The notes under the pieces were generated by a model. It had not been told where the DNA came from, did no database searches, and worked only from the letters and a program-made list of their open reading frames with translations. Below, in pieces: positions 26,604 through 39,829 of a stretch of DNA of 64,000 bases; the stretch's first letter is position 1; every line of letters begins with the position of its first letter. The position numbers and the translations under genes were made by a program. The DNA lies in NCBI RefSeq assembly GCF_009730915.1, contig NC_052477.1, positions 24,508,578-24,572,577 on the forward strand. Direction: 5' to 3'. The DNA is from Dioscorea cayenensis subsp. rotundata. Lineage: Eukaryota; Streptophyta; Magnoliopsida; Dioscoreales; Dioscoreaceae.

Positions 26604-27239
26604 TCAATCATAGAGATAAGTAGTGGATGCAAGACGAGGAGTTACAAATGCTTTAATGGGGATAGTTTTGGGCATCACCAAACCAGGTGTTTCCTTCATA
26701 TCAATTACCTCACCATCTTGCAACCTCCAATCAAACCCATGCACAACTGCACCTAAAAGATACTGCAAAAACAAAATACCAATTTGTTTCCCTGGGCATA
26801 TCCTTCTTCCAGCTCCAAAAGGTATAAATTCAAAATCATTGCCATGAGGTTCTATATTATAAGCTTTACCACCAGGTAGAAACCTATCTGGATCAAACTC
26901 CAATGGATTGTCCCATGCATCTGGGTCTCTACCAATGGCCCAAACATTGGTATTAAGACGAGTGTTTGCAGGGATGTGATAACCATTGATTTCACATGAC
27001 TCAAATGAGTAATGTGGTAGGCTAAGTGGTGTGGATGGATGTAATCTGAGTGCTTCCTTGACAACAGCTTGGAGGTAAGGGAGATTGAGAATGTCAGACT
27101 CTTCTAATAATCTATTTTGACCAATAACTGTATCCATCTCTGACTGCATGCGCTTGAATATGGTAGGGTTCTTTAGCATTTCCGCAAGTGCCCACTCAAC
27201 AATAATTGTGGAAGTGTCGGTGCCTGCCTTGAACATATT
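26604..27239 (-). pseudogene. CYP75-like P450, orphan exon 2 (locus 1)
   Basis: An intact 211-residue C-terminal exon of a plant A-type cytochrome P450. It starts after an acceptor (GTCAAAG|AAT) and has the I-helix oxygen-binding motif AGTDTST, the K-helix ExxR in [21 protein letters not shown], and the heme loop [11 protein letters not shown] with the ligand Cys. It matches the second exons at 35766 and 49174 and resembles CYP75A flavonoid 3',5'-hydroxylases. No first exon (membrane anchor, proline hinge) can be found upstream to 30 kb; instead a MULE-like fragment lies at about 27836. It is therefore a partial gene, unless exon 1 is very far away. Confidence 0.8.
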
Positions 27240-28925
27240 CTTTGACAAATAACAAAATCAAAATAAAAATTATCATCTAATGATAACCATACTTAATTTT
27301 TATTTGACAAATAACTAAAAAAAATCAAAATTATCATCTAGTGATGACAATACTTAATTTGTATTTTAATCACCTTTACTCTTCTCATGTTCATACAGCT
27401 GTTTTTATCATAATGAGTATATTATTAAGATATATATATATATTGACAATAGGCAATAAATACTCATACTTAAAGATTTATTAAATAATAAATAATATAG
27501 AAGTGCATTTATTATGATAGTTTATCTAGCTACTTCTTAGGAACTACTTATTAGCTCTATTAAACACAACATGAACAAATGAAACCTGTCACATGGATGC
27601 TAGCTGGGATCTATTTAAATAGTAGTACTGCTACAATAGCACAGGGCTTTAATTTCTTGTCTACTCACCCACTACCTCATGGCTTTGACCCTACATCTAT
27701 TCAACCACTACCAGGTGATAATATATATATATATCTATCTATCCGCCAACAGTTGTTGTCTAATTTTAGGTTTTTTTTTAATTGATGGGTTTCTCTAATG
27801 TTCACGCATGTGTTAGTCATAATAGAGATATTCTGTGTTGTGGCTCGTTTCAAAGGCGAAGGACGGCTGCTACAATTCACGATTCTCACCGCATGGGAGG
27901 TTGTTGTGGGCGAGATATGTGAACTTCAAATAATACACAAAAAGAGGATATTTAATATACACAGGAAGAAACGTATATTACACAGAAAAAGAATATTTTA
28001 TAAGAATAAACATATATTACACAGAAAAGCCTGAAACCCATTATAGTTGTAAACACCGCCGAAAGTTGGATTCTACACAGGAAACCCAAAAAATACACAT
28101 GAAAGCACACAATAACAATCTGCAAAAATTCGGGTAACTTCTCCTTACCTTTTCACATGGTTTTTGAGCTTTGCGGAGGCACATGACTTTGTGGGAACTT
28201 CTGTTGAAAGTCGAGAGTGCGAATAGAACTAAGGTTGGCAACGTCTCTCGAAAAAAGTCGTCGGCGAAAAATATTTGATTACACTACCCTAACATCAAGA
28301 TGCCATAAGAGCCCAAAGATCTAAAATGAACTAGACACTTGGATTTATTGTGATTCCGATAATGTCAAATATCTCAAGATATTATCTTTCAGCTAAACGC
28401 TATAAATTAGAGCTTCACTCAGGAGGCCACGCATACACAAGCATGTGCAAACAAAATTACGAGAAACATATACAAAATTTGATTCACTCAGACAATCAAA
28501 TACTAACAAGTTTTTAAAATTAATAACATCAAGAAATAACCAAATCAAAGGATAAATCCAGACTCACCACATTAACAACATACACATGCTTCCCCTCCCC
28601 CCTCACAAGCATCAAAACTCGAGCAAACAAATGAGTTCTCGCCCACACAACTCCCACTCAGACAATCAAATACCAGCAAAGGGTTTCGACATCAATGGAG
28701 AGAGGTAGGGAGGAGGAGGTATAGAGATAAAGGATGAAGATAAACAAGGGGCATATAGGTCATTTCCATGGCCACTTAACTGCACAGTAACCTCCATTAC
28801 TGGCATCTGGACTTGTTGAGGATTTTATTGAAAAGGAGGGATCTCTAAGAGATAAGCAAACTTCAAGGGTTTTTTAGGGCATGTGCAAACTATAGAGGGA
28901 GTTATATGTAATTACCTGTTGTAAT
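27240..28925. other. region lacking P450 exon 1, with MULE-like fragment
   Basis: On the plus strand at about 27836-27935 a translation (KGEGRLLQFTILTAWEVVVG) resembles the N-terminal segment of the MULE transposase at 4132-4330 (KGESYVLHFTVLTIWGSIVD), spacing included. The rest is repeat-like and has no coding signal. This may be the remains of a second MULE. Confidence 0.4.
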
Positions 28926-29352
28926 TATTACTCACTCTGATTTTTTTTACTTGTCTATTTTAACTAAATTAAATAGATTAAAAAAATCAATAAAATTAAT
29001 TACCAATTTAAAATTTATAACAAAGTATGTTAATTTTTTAAAATTATTTTTATTAAAATATAATTTAATAGAATAAATAGTTGATATTATTTATTGAAAG
29101 TTGTAAAAGTACATTAAATATAAACAATAAATTTTAAAAAATAATATTTAATACTTTATAAATTTTCAAACTGAATAAGGAAAAACATAAAAAGAAGTAT
29201 TAATTAAGTAAAATTTTATTCGATCTCTTTATTATAGAATTCATGATGTTTAAAGATCTTATATAAGAATTAAAAAATAACATTAAAAAAAATTTGAATA
29301 AAAATAAACCAAATAATTTTTTTTCCCTTCAGAATCATACCTTTCTCTTAGA

Positions 29353-29390
<38 letters not shown>

Positions 29391-30414
29391 TTTTTTCATT
29401 TATATAACTTAAAAAAATAAAAATAAATTAATTAATTAATATAGCTAGTATTATTTTGAAAAAAAATTCTCAAAATTATTTGTATTCCAACACGGAGGGA
29501 ACAATCAATTTGTATTCATGCAAATAAGTTTGTGAAGGAATTATATTAATACTCCTCCATTCAAAAAAATACATGTCATTTAGGGTGTTATTTCGATTCA
29601 CTGTAATAATTTTTACATTATCGCCCTCAAAATTATCACATTTGAATCGATAGCGATGGTAATATTGATGGTAATCGTGATTACTAACTTTAAAATATTA
29701 CCAAAAAAATTAAAAATTTAATATAAAAAAATAGCATTAAGTTTTCTAAAATTTAACATAAAATCAACTAAAATACTAAACTATATTTCTCTTGGAACCA
29801 TATTTATTTGTACTTATGAATAATAGTCATAATGTCACCTTTTTATATGAATACAAAATGATGATCAACAAGATCTGAACCCTGGATGCATAATATATGC
29901 AGTATGAGAATAAGATAAGAATCCTACGAACAGATATTATAAGCAGATCTGTCGTGAGTGACTTTTGAACCCATGACCTCCCCCTTATATTTATTTGTAC
30001 TATAAATATTACTTTCTTTATTTATATAACTTATTAAATTGAATAAAAATAATATTAAAAACAAATAAATAAATCTTAGAGCTCTAAAACAACAATTATT
30101 TTGAATTTTTATTTTCCTTAAAATGACACCAGGAGGGAGTATTCTAGTTGATGTTGTTAAATGTTTATATATTTTGTATTTTATATTATTGTGGTTGATA
30201 TTTGTCACATGTGCCTTACCTGTATCATTTCCCAATTAACCTCGTCCACAAAATGGGGATCTAAACAACACCTCCACGTTGAACTCGGTATTTGCTAGAT
30301 GACACAAGTGGTGGTCCAGATATATTGATGATGTTTTAAATTTGACTTCATGACATTATGGTTGATGTCTTTAAATGTTTGCAACTTTTATTGTTGATAT
30401 TATTGTGGTTTATA
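28926..30414. other. very AT-rich intergenic DNA
   Basis: No gene seen. Contains a (TA)n run at about 29355-29388. Confidence 0.5.
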
Positions 30415-30422
30415 GTTGTGAA

Positions 30423-31705
30423 TAGAGGTGGGCACGGGCCGTCCGGAAAACCGGCCCGTGCCCGGCCCGCTGGTTCAATAACCCGGCGGGCTGGTTCATT
30501 GACCCATAACCGGCCCGTATTGTAGACGGACCGATTACGGGTTGGGGTTTTCCCAACCCGTGACCCGGCCGGGTCAAAACCCGGTTTAATGTTTTTGTTT
30601 GTTTTTTTTTAATACTAAAAACTTGTTGGGCCATGGATTTCAACCCACGATCTCGAACTCTGATAAAGAAAAACCCTAACCACTGGAAAATACAATTTAT
30701 TTCTAATATTTATCGAAATAATTATATATAGATAGATGTAGGATATTGATCAAAATATTTTATATATTTAATTTATAAAAATTAAAAAAACCATATAATA
30801 AATTAAAAAGTATACAAATCAATTAAGTAAAAATATCAAAGTATCAAACAATAAATTTTTATAAATATTTTTTTAAAAAATAATTATTTTTGTTAATTGT
30901 CTTTTTGCTTTATAAACACTAAATCTCTACATACGTACTACACTCTTAAATTCTCTTAAATAAGTGACTTTTTATTCTATTAGCATATATATTAGATTAT
31001 TTTGTTTTCAATTTATAAAATAAAAAATAAAATTACAAAAAAATTGTTTTTAAATTATGTAAATCAATTTATAAAAAATATATTAGTAAAAAGAATATCT
31101 TTGAATAATGGTTCACACTTCACACCATATTATTTTGATTTAGAACTCAATAACAACAATGATAAGACAATAATAACCCCTATCATCGGAGACTCAAAAG
31201 TAAAATCTAGAACTCAACCCTAATTATAATAAATAAATAAAGTTGATGATAACTTCAATTTAAAAAAATAAGAATACTACTGATATATACATTTTGTCAG
31301 ACTTAAAAAGTGCTGCTAATAATTTAATTTGATAGATAAATAAATTAAAAATGTAGCTTTTTTTATCTTTTTTAAAATTATTTTGATATGTCATAAAGTT
31401 TTTTAAGTTATTATAAAAAAATATTTTCATAACTTCTTTTATATTTATTTACGTTTTAAGTTAAAACGAAAGAAAAATTTGTGTTCAATCGGTTAACGTT
31501 ATTTTCTCACGCAGAGGCCCTCAGATCAAACCCCATCCACGGCCCCTGATCCCGCGGGCTCGTGATAGCCGGGCCGGGTCCGGTTCATCTCACGAATCGG
31601 ACCGGACCCGCGGGTCTCCTCGTAGCACGGGCCGGTTCCGGGGTCCGCTCGAGTGAACCGGATCCGGCGGATCGGGCCCGGTTAACCGGCCCGTGCCCAC
31701 CTCTA
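30423..31705. mobile_element. hAT-type non-autonomous element with GC-rich ends
   Basis: A 1283-bp element with exact 18-bp terminal inverted repeats TAGAGGTGGGCACGGGCC and a perfect 8-bp target duplication GTTGTGAA (30415-30422 and 31706-31713). About 150 bp at each end is rich in ccggcccg/gggccgg repeats, while the middle is extremely AT-rich. No transposase coding. The 8-bp duplication and YAGRG ends indicate hAT. Confidence 0.9.
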
Positions 31706-31988
31706 GTTGTGAAGTTAGTCATCTCTGATTCATCTCCGAATTGAACCCCATCCTATGGGGATCCAAACAACACCCCATGTGACTTCGGCCCCATTTTTAT
31801 TCTCATTTATTATAAAATAATGAAGTGTGCTTGATATGATGGTATCCAAGGACCAAAGACAAATTCGAACCATTTATGACTTCTACAGCTGCGACAATTA
31901 ACCCCCGGAAGCTCATGTGGTTGATGATAAATTTGGTTTCGATATTCCTTTCCGTCGTATTTATACATTCATTTTAATCAATTTATTA

Positions 31989-32764
31989 GGTGTTTGATTG
32001 CAATGTGTAGAATGAGAATCATTACTTTGTGATTCCAATACTTTATTTAAATAACTATATATGAGAATGAAAAAAAAAAGTCAGTGAAAAATAAGCAAAA
32101 AAGTGGACAATCCTCCCAAAAATAAGAAGATTGCTCATTCCTTGGTCATTTCTTAGAGTGAACTATCAAATTTGTCCATCTTATTTAATAATTAAAATAA
32201 TAATTTAATTCAAAAATCATTAAATAGGTAATTTTAATAATAAATAATGATTAAATTGAAATAAATAAAATAATATTTGAATTTGAATATAATTAATTAG
32301 ATTATTTGAATAATAAATAATAATTAATGTGAAATAAAATAATAACTAATAATTAAAAAAATAATTTGGTTCAAATAATAATTAAATAAATAATTTTAAA
32401 AATAAATAATAATTAATGTGAAATAATAATAACTAATAATTAAAGATAATAATCTACTTCAAATAATAATTAAATAGATAATTTTAATAATATATAATAA
32501 TTAAAATGAAATATTTAGTTAAATAAATGAAAATAACACTAGTCAAAATAGTTTATTATCTAACATAACATTTTTTCATTAACTTGTATTAAGGGTTTAA
32601 AAGTCTCTTAACCACATTTTCTTTCTTTACTTTTCTCATTCCTAATAAATTATTTTCTCATATCTTAGCAACCAAACATATTCTTTATTCTCGTTCTTGC
32701 TTCGCTTCCTCTCAATTCTATTTTCAATCGCTCCCTCATTATCAATCATAAAACCAAATGCCCT
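31989..32764. mobile_element. Tourist/PIF-type MITE
   Basis: A 776-bp AT-rich element with ends GGTGTTTGATTG... and ...CCAAATGCCCT, flanked by TTA on each side (31986-31988, 32765-32767), as expected for PIF/Harbinger MITEs. The interior holds diverged tandem aataataattaaata units. The inverted repeat is imperfect. Confidence 0.55.
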
Positions 32765-32820
32765 TTAATGTTTACGTGCTCTTTTTATATCGCTAACATT
32801 AGTTGATGGTTTTTAAATTT

Positions 32821-33258
32821 ATATAAGATTAATCAACTTCCAAAATTACCCTTAATTAATAAATCATTAAAAATACATTAATTTTATCTATTTTAATTAT
32901 ATATTTTATTTTCTCTTTTAAAAATTTTGTTTCATTTTTTTTAAAAAAATATAGAAAGTATAAGAATAAATTAAAAAAAAATAATTTTGGGGAAAAAACT
33001 TATTTAATGTATTTTAGATTTTTCAAATGGATATAATTTTATATAAGATTAATCAACTTCCAAAATTACCTTTAATTAATAATTCATTAAAAATACATTA
33101 ATTTTATCTATTTTAATTATATATTTTATTTTATCTTTTAAAAATTTTGTTTCATTTTTTTTAAAAAAATATAGAAAGTATAAGAATAAATTAAAAAAAA
33201 TAATTTTGGGGAAAAAACTTATTTAATGTATTTTAGATTTTTCAAATGGATATAAAAA
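32821..33258. repeat. 220-bp tandem duplication
   Basis: Two near-identical AT-rich copies beginning atataagattaatcaacttc lie at 32821 and 33041, followed by a partial third tail near 33290. High similarity suggests a recent duplication. Confidence 0.85.
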
Positions 33259-33549
33259 ATGGAATAAGAAATTTTTCCAAACGTTATTATTTAATGTATT
33301 TTAGATTTTCTAAATGAATTACCTAATGAAATAAGGAAAATTTCCAAACAATAACATATAAATCAGACGAGGGAATATATATGAAAGATCAAAGAGGTGA
33401 ACTGGTTTCATTGAACGAGGTCTTTAATGACCACGTGAGTCTACTCATATGTCTAGTAAAGGCTATTGATTAATACTATCTCTAGAATAAAAATAAAAAT
33501 AAAAAAAAAAGTAACATTTCATCGTCCGCGGACCGCAATTGAATGTCAG

Positions 33550-33821
33550 TGGAGATGACAATATGTATTTTATCTGACGAATATACCCATTTTTATAATT
33601 GGCCAAAAAGACCAATACTCTTTTTGACTAGATACAAATATGGGTAAAGTCATTAACCGTTATTTTTTTAGTAGGCATGAACACATACCTTTATCCATTA
33701 AAAAGGATATGGTAAAACTTGTACCCCTTATATATATATATATATATTAGAGGGATAATCAAATTTAGAGGGACAATTTGTACATATTACAAATTTAAAG
33801 GGTGTTTTTGGCAATTTTCAC

Positions 33822-33879
<58 letters not shown>

Positions 33880-34346
33880 GCTAAATATGCAAAAGTAAGT
33901 GTGTAATTATAGTAAACATTGGTGAATTTAGTTCTTGAGAATTTTTTACATATAATTAATAAGTGTGTAACTAATTTTTTTTCTAAAATTTAACGATAGT
34001 TTGATCATATAATTTAATATATATATATATATATATATGTAGGTACTTGTTTTTTCAATTAGTCAATTGTATCAAGGGCATTCTAAAAGTCATACGCTTT
34101 TATGAAATATCATGTAATTTTAAAATTATGGACATGTGTTTAAATATTGTATTATAAATGATTATTATTATTATTATTATTAGTATTATTTAATTTGATA
34201 ATTTGAATAACTGAAAGTCGAAGATCTCATGGTAGAATAAAGGGTATGATTTGTTCCCCTAGAGGATATGGGTATAAGGTAGGGGTTATGGGTACGAATA
34301 AAAATTTTGACATACCTATTTGTACCCTACTCATTGCCATCTCTAA
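33550..34346. mobile_element. probable hAT-like MITE
   Basis: Ends GGAGATGACAAT (left) and AGAGATGGCAAT (right, reverse strand), followed by related subterminal sequence with ATACCC/GGGTA words. No clean target duplication is visible. The interior holds (TA)n and a (TTA)n array at 33826-33878. Confidence 0.45.
33826..33878. repeat. (TTA)n microsatellite
   Basis: About 17 uninterrupted ATT/TTA units. Confidence 0.95.
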
Positions 34347-34349
34347 GTG

Positions 34350-35765
34350 TAAGTTGTTTGTCCATATTTATCTATAAAAAAATTACTGATAGATGTTTAG
34401 CCTGGTATTAATTATAGTTAGGATGAGTTGCAAGGAAAATATCACAAGTGCTTGTAAAAATATGTAATTCTCAATTTCAAACCTGTTTCAAAAAAATTCT
34501 CAAACTCAAACCTATGCCATCCCAAACTAATTTGACCCCACTAAACAAGTCCCATTTTAAAAATCTTCAAAAAAAATTTTTAAAAAAAAAATTTACATAA
34601 AATTATAAATTACTAAACAGTTGTTAATATAAAAAATTATAATTTAATGCATTTATATAATTAAAATTATCAAATATAATGGACGTAAAATTCTAAAGCT
34701 CTAGAAGTCATAAATACAAAATTAAAATCACCGGCACATCATCTCATGGTATTTAGAGACTAATAAGTACTAACTATTATCAAGTAATTTGCACAAAGTA
34801 AAATATCAATATAAATATTACAAAATATGTGTTAATTTTGATAAACTTATAAAAAAAAATTGAGAAACTAAAAATACATGAAATTTTCAGGACTTCAAAC
34901 CATCATCCTTGAAAGAATATAATTAAAAAATAACTAATTTTTTTAAAACTTTGAGTTGAATATAAAAAATTTGTACAAGATTTGAATGTTTAAACTAATA
35001 GTATAAAAATAAGAAACATGCAAGTGTTTAAATTAAGATAACGTAGCTAAAGCTTTTAAATAATAGTAATTAATTAATATTTAATTAATTACAATTATCT
35101 ATACATACTTGTATGAATAAAGACATACATTAATACATATCAAATCCATCAAAATTTCAATCTCTAATCTCACATAGTTTTGGAGTTAGAAATTATTCAT
35201 TTTGTTCTTAATTTATTTTAGCTAAGATGATTAATTCGCAGGTTTTATTTTAATTTACTTTCATTTGGATTGCCTTATTACACATATTTTCAGATACAAA
35301 ATAAAAAATTTTAAAATTGGGTCAAATAAAAGTCTTCCTTTGAAAACAAATTTAACTTATATCAACCATGAATAACTCCATCAAATTAAGTAATTAAAAA
35401 AAAATGGTTAGAGGAAACTTATAAACTGAGATAAACTAGTTTTATTTGAAATTAACTTTAAACACTAGCTCCATAAATAAATAAATAAATAGGGCATTGA
35501 CTGATTGATTGATGTGGCTCACAAGATGAAAGATCAATAGAACTTTGAGAAATTACATACATATGAAAACAAAAAATTGTATAGTTTTAAAACTGAAACT
35601 TCAAACCACCCAGATAATTTAATTGTTCAAGTAGAAGAGTACGTAGATCAATACTTTATTTCTCATAATCATCATGAATAATACATACCACAACCTCAAA
35701 TCTAAATTAATACAAAATCTAAGTAAAGAAATAACCCAAACAAATTGATGAATAACCATACACTG
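34350..35765. other. AT-rich intergenic DNA
   Basis: No gene or defined repeat recognised. Confidence 0.5.
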
Positions 35766-38103
35766 CTACACATAAGCTGTGGGCAAAAGACGAGGAGTAA
35801 CAAATGCCTTAATTGGCACTGCTTTAGGTATCACCAAACCGGGAGTCTCCTCCATATCAATCACCACTCCATCCGGCAATCTCCAATCAAAGCCATGCAC
35901 AAGAGCACCTAAGAGATATTGTACAAACACCATACCAACTTGTTTTCCAATGCATATTCTTCGTCCAGCTCCAAAAGGTATCAATTCAAAATCTGTACCA
36001 TAAGGCTCAATCTTGGCAGCCTTACCACCAGGAAGAAACCTCATTGGATCAAATTCCAATGGGCGCTCCCAAACATCTGGATCACGCCCAATAGCCCAAA
36101 TATTGGTGATAAGGCGTGTGTTAGCAGGGATGTAGTATCCATTAACCTCACATGATTCAAAAGAAAAATGTGGAAGACTTAATGGTGTGGAAGGGTGCAG
36201 TCTGAGTGCTTCCTTAACAACAGCTTGTAGATAGGGGAGATTAGGTATGTCTGACTCTTGCAATGCACGCTCTCGACCAATAATAACATCCATCTCTGAT
36301 TGCATGCTCTCAAGTATGTCCTTGTTCTTTAGTATTTCAGCAAGTGCCCATTCAACTATTATTGTCGATGTGTCGGTCCCTGCCTTAAATATATTCTTTG
36401 ACATATAAAAAAACCACCAATTATTAGACAGACTTTATAATTAATTATGTGCTAAACTCATAAAACAAGTACCTACTTACCAATGATATTTTAACCTAAT
36501 TGAAATGATTTTTTTTTTTACAAAAGCAACAAACCCTACTCTACAAAGGGTGTCAAGAGACAGGCATCTATAGTGATACATTCCTTATGGTGAGATAATT
36601 ACTCAAAGATTTATAAGATTAGTATTTATATAGTTATTACATAATATTATAATAATGCTGTCGATTTAAGAATTCTACCCTGAATTTACCTATTTATCAT
36701 TCAAATAATAATTCACAATATACCAGGTGATGATTATTAAATGACCCTTTTTTTCACCATATGTTCATATAGAATTTCTTTTAATTCACATTATTAACTA
36801 TAAAACTATAAAATGTATAATTGATTTTTATGCAGAAATCATAGTTTTTTTAATTAAAAAAATAAAAATAAAAAAATATACAATTAGATTGAAAAAATCA
36901 TTAGATATTGTTTTTGACAAAAGGAGCGGGGACCAGCTAGAATTCTCAGGGGTGTGCACAAGCTTCGGTGGAGCATATGGGAGCGGGGCCCGTGCAGGCA
37001 TTAGATATTATTATTGAAAAATACAAAAATATTTAAATATTTTACCCGACATTCAATAATACATATTAGAAAAGAAATTTTATATAAATAAAAACAAATA
37101 AATAAAATATATATCTTAATGCAAGTCCAAAACATGAAAAAATCGAGGATAAAATTAAACCTCTCCACAAAACATGATAATAAATATTAAACTGAAAAAC
37201 TCACCGCAAGTAGACCTCTGATGTTAACATCGGACAACTTGTCACCGTTGTCATCCCGGAGATCACTGGCCATGACGAGATCCGCAAAATCCGGTCTCCC
37301 TTTTCTCTCATCAGCCGAAGCCGCATGCTGTGCCAACATGGCCTTAATCATCTGGTCCATCATCTCCTTCCCCTTCTTCAACTTAGCCTGAATCCCTTGC
37401 AAATCCATCCACGCAACCGCCGGCACAAAATCCCCAACATTAAACATCCCTCCACCAGTCATCAACTTCTTCAACAACTCTTTGTACGAGCCCAACTTCG
37501 GGTCTGAAGCATCGAACACTCTCTGGCTCAACATGACCCGGCCAATGATGTTGGTGGTGGCACAAATCAGGGTTTCAGGCACAACAATGAGTTGTCCACG
37601 TTGGCTAGACTCATGCATGGACTGAAGCATGCGGTGGATCTCATCATGGCGGATGTCAGACCAGGGTGGACATGGCTTTGGAGCCGAGCATGTGGAGGGT
37701 GGTGAGCCGGCGGAAAAAGCTTCCACTTTGGAGTGTAGTTGGAGAAGGTCATGTCATTGCCGTTGTAGCTGATGTGCTTGGCGCTGATGACTTTGCCAGG
37801 GCGGTTGGCGAATTGGAGATCAAGGGTTGTGAAGAAGGAGTGGGCGGTGGAGGATGAGGAGATGACGATGATGTGGCTGTTGCCGAGCTTGAGGTGCATC
37901 AGAGGGCCATAAAGCTTGGCGAGGTTGGCGAGAGAGACGTGTGGTGTGTGGCCGATGAGTGGGAGAGCGCCGAGGATTGGGTAGCCTTTTGGGCCTGGAG
38001 GGAGTGGGAGGGTGGTGCGCCGGAAAGAGCGGTGGAGGAGGTGGAGGAATGCGAGGAAGATGAAGAGGGTGGTGAGGATGAGAGCTGAATCTGGTGACAC
38101 CAT
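35766..38103 (-). CDS. CYP75-like cytochrome P450 (locus 2), two single-base insertions in exon 1
   Basis: Two exons on the minus strand: 38103-37205 and 36395-35766, intron 809 bp with GTGAGT donor and TCAAAG acceptor. It has an N-terminal membrane anchor ([17 protein letters not shown]), proline hinge [21 protein letters not shown]-helix KWKL, I-helix AGTDTST, ExxR in [18 protein letters not shown] and heme loop [11 protein letters not shown]. Exon 1 shifts frame twice within 60 bp: at a T5 run (37714-37718) after KWKL, and at a CCC (37664-37666) before [10 protein letters not shown]. Exon 1 is 899 nt, exactly two more than a whole number of codons; without them the protein would be 508 residues, normal for the family. 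CYP75A enzymes hydroxylate the flavonoid B ring at the ER. Exact substrate is inference. The close spacing of the insertions, one in a homopolymer, leaves sequence error open. Confidence 0.8.
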
Positions 38104-39359
38104 TGTTGTTTTGTGTTTTGGCTTTTTTTGTGAGTAGTAGTGTTGTTTTTAGGGTTGGGGTTTTATTGAGTTTTTCTGTCCTTTATTTATTTATTTATTT
38201 TATTTTTACAACTATTTTCCCAATTCAATAATTTTGTGAAATATTTTACTATTTTACTGCCATCAATAAATATGATAAATCCTTTTCACTGGATTTTCTA
38301 TATATATATATATATATATACTATTCAACTGAACTTCAAAATAATGCTAATCAGCTGATTATTTCTTCCCCAAAATTTCACTAGTTTTACAATGAAATTT
38401 TATTTAAAATAATCATGCATTGCCCATATAATAAAGATGGAGGCCAGCAACATATCCACAAATTTTTTTATTTAATCTTTTTTTATTAATATTACTTGGC
38501 AATATCCAGGTAATATTACTTGACAATATCTAGGTAATTAGTAAATATAATCAACACAGGAACATGAGTATTGTTATTGTTCTATAATAGTGCTAATCAT
38601 ATTTGGAATGAAAAAGTTTATAGGAGTTGTTAAGCAAATGCATGATTTTTTTTATTTTTTAATAAATGTGACAAACATAATTAATTATGAATGTGTATGT
38701 GAACTAAGAATTTATCGTCTCAACTCATATATTTTTATCTAATAATATGAGCTTTGTGTTGTTGTAAAATAAAATGTACAACTGAGGATTTATTATAACT
38801 ATTATACTTAATGGGAATTAATTAATTCCCATTAAAATGTTTGAAAATCTCACACCAATATATATATATATTGTTTGGACTCATTGCCTATAGGGTATAG
38901 ACTCTTTGGTCAAATCCATGATAATCACATTTATTATAAGTACACTACATAGGTACATTAATGAATTAGTATTATGATTCCTTTGCTCAAGTTGTGCTCC
39001 AACCATTGAGTCTAGCGCCCACGACTTTAATTTGCCATTATGGCTGTTGTCGTTTTTGGAACCATGTCCACAATAATTGTTCTCTTTTATTGTTTCATAA
39101 TATTATTTTGTTTTATTTGTAGGGTAGGATGTGAAGCTGTTTGAGAACAACACTTACAGTACCTATTTCTTTGTTATTTTAATTATTTAGAAATGGTTGT
39201 TGAATGAATTAGAAAGAAATGCAATTATCATATTCCCTTTCAGTTATATTACAAGTTGGGAGTATCCAATCTATTAATTTAGTTGTCTGATTAAAATTTT
39301 AAGAGATGTATATTCAAATAGCAATAATATAATAAAAAAAATTAAACAATAAATTGAAC
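38104..39359. other. P450 locus 2 upstream region
   Basis: This would hold the minus-strand promoter, but no convincing TATA box is visible. AT-rich with a (TA)n run at about 38301-38321. Confidence 0.45.
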
Positions 39360-39740
39360 ACTACGTAACTGTCTATTTACAGCAGTTTATAACCACTGCA
39401 AAAGGCCTTAAAACCGTTGCATAAGATCTATTGTAGTAGTTTGACAACTGCTACATATGCTCTTGTTGCAATAGGTTATTACAGCTGTTTCACACCGTTG
39501 CCTAAACAGTCCAAATTGACATTGGCTTTTGTAGCGCTTTTTAATTATGTAGCGGTTGCTTCATATACTGTATCGGTGTATTTTACAATGGTTATATATA
39601 ATGCAGCGGTTGTATAATACTTAGTGCAATGATTTGTTAATACATATTGTATTGATTTTGTAATATCTATTGCAGCAGTTTTGTAATATCTATTGTAGTT
39701 TAGTAATATCTATTGTATTGGTTATTGTCTTTTATGCTTT
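39360..39740. repeat. gcagcggtt/ttgtaata subterminal-type repeats
   Basis: Many diverged short repeats such as gcagcggttgtataa, tgtagtagtttgacaac and gcagcagttttgtaata in both orientations, the pattern of CACTA-type subterminal regions. The actual CACTA terminus is not seen here. Confidence 0.45.
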
Positions 39741-39829
39741 GATATTGAACATGATCACAAATTAATATGAGTGTTTATTAAGTCAATCTAAAAGTAAGAT
39801 CATATATATTTTACTACCTTACTGGTTCA

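Noticed and set aside
29355..29388. Many (TA)n runs across the window as possible origins or attachment regions
   Set aside because: Common simple repeats in plant DNA; nothing else supports a function.
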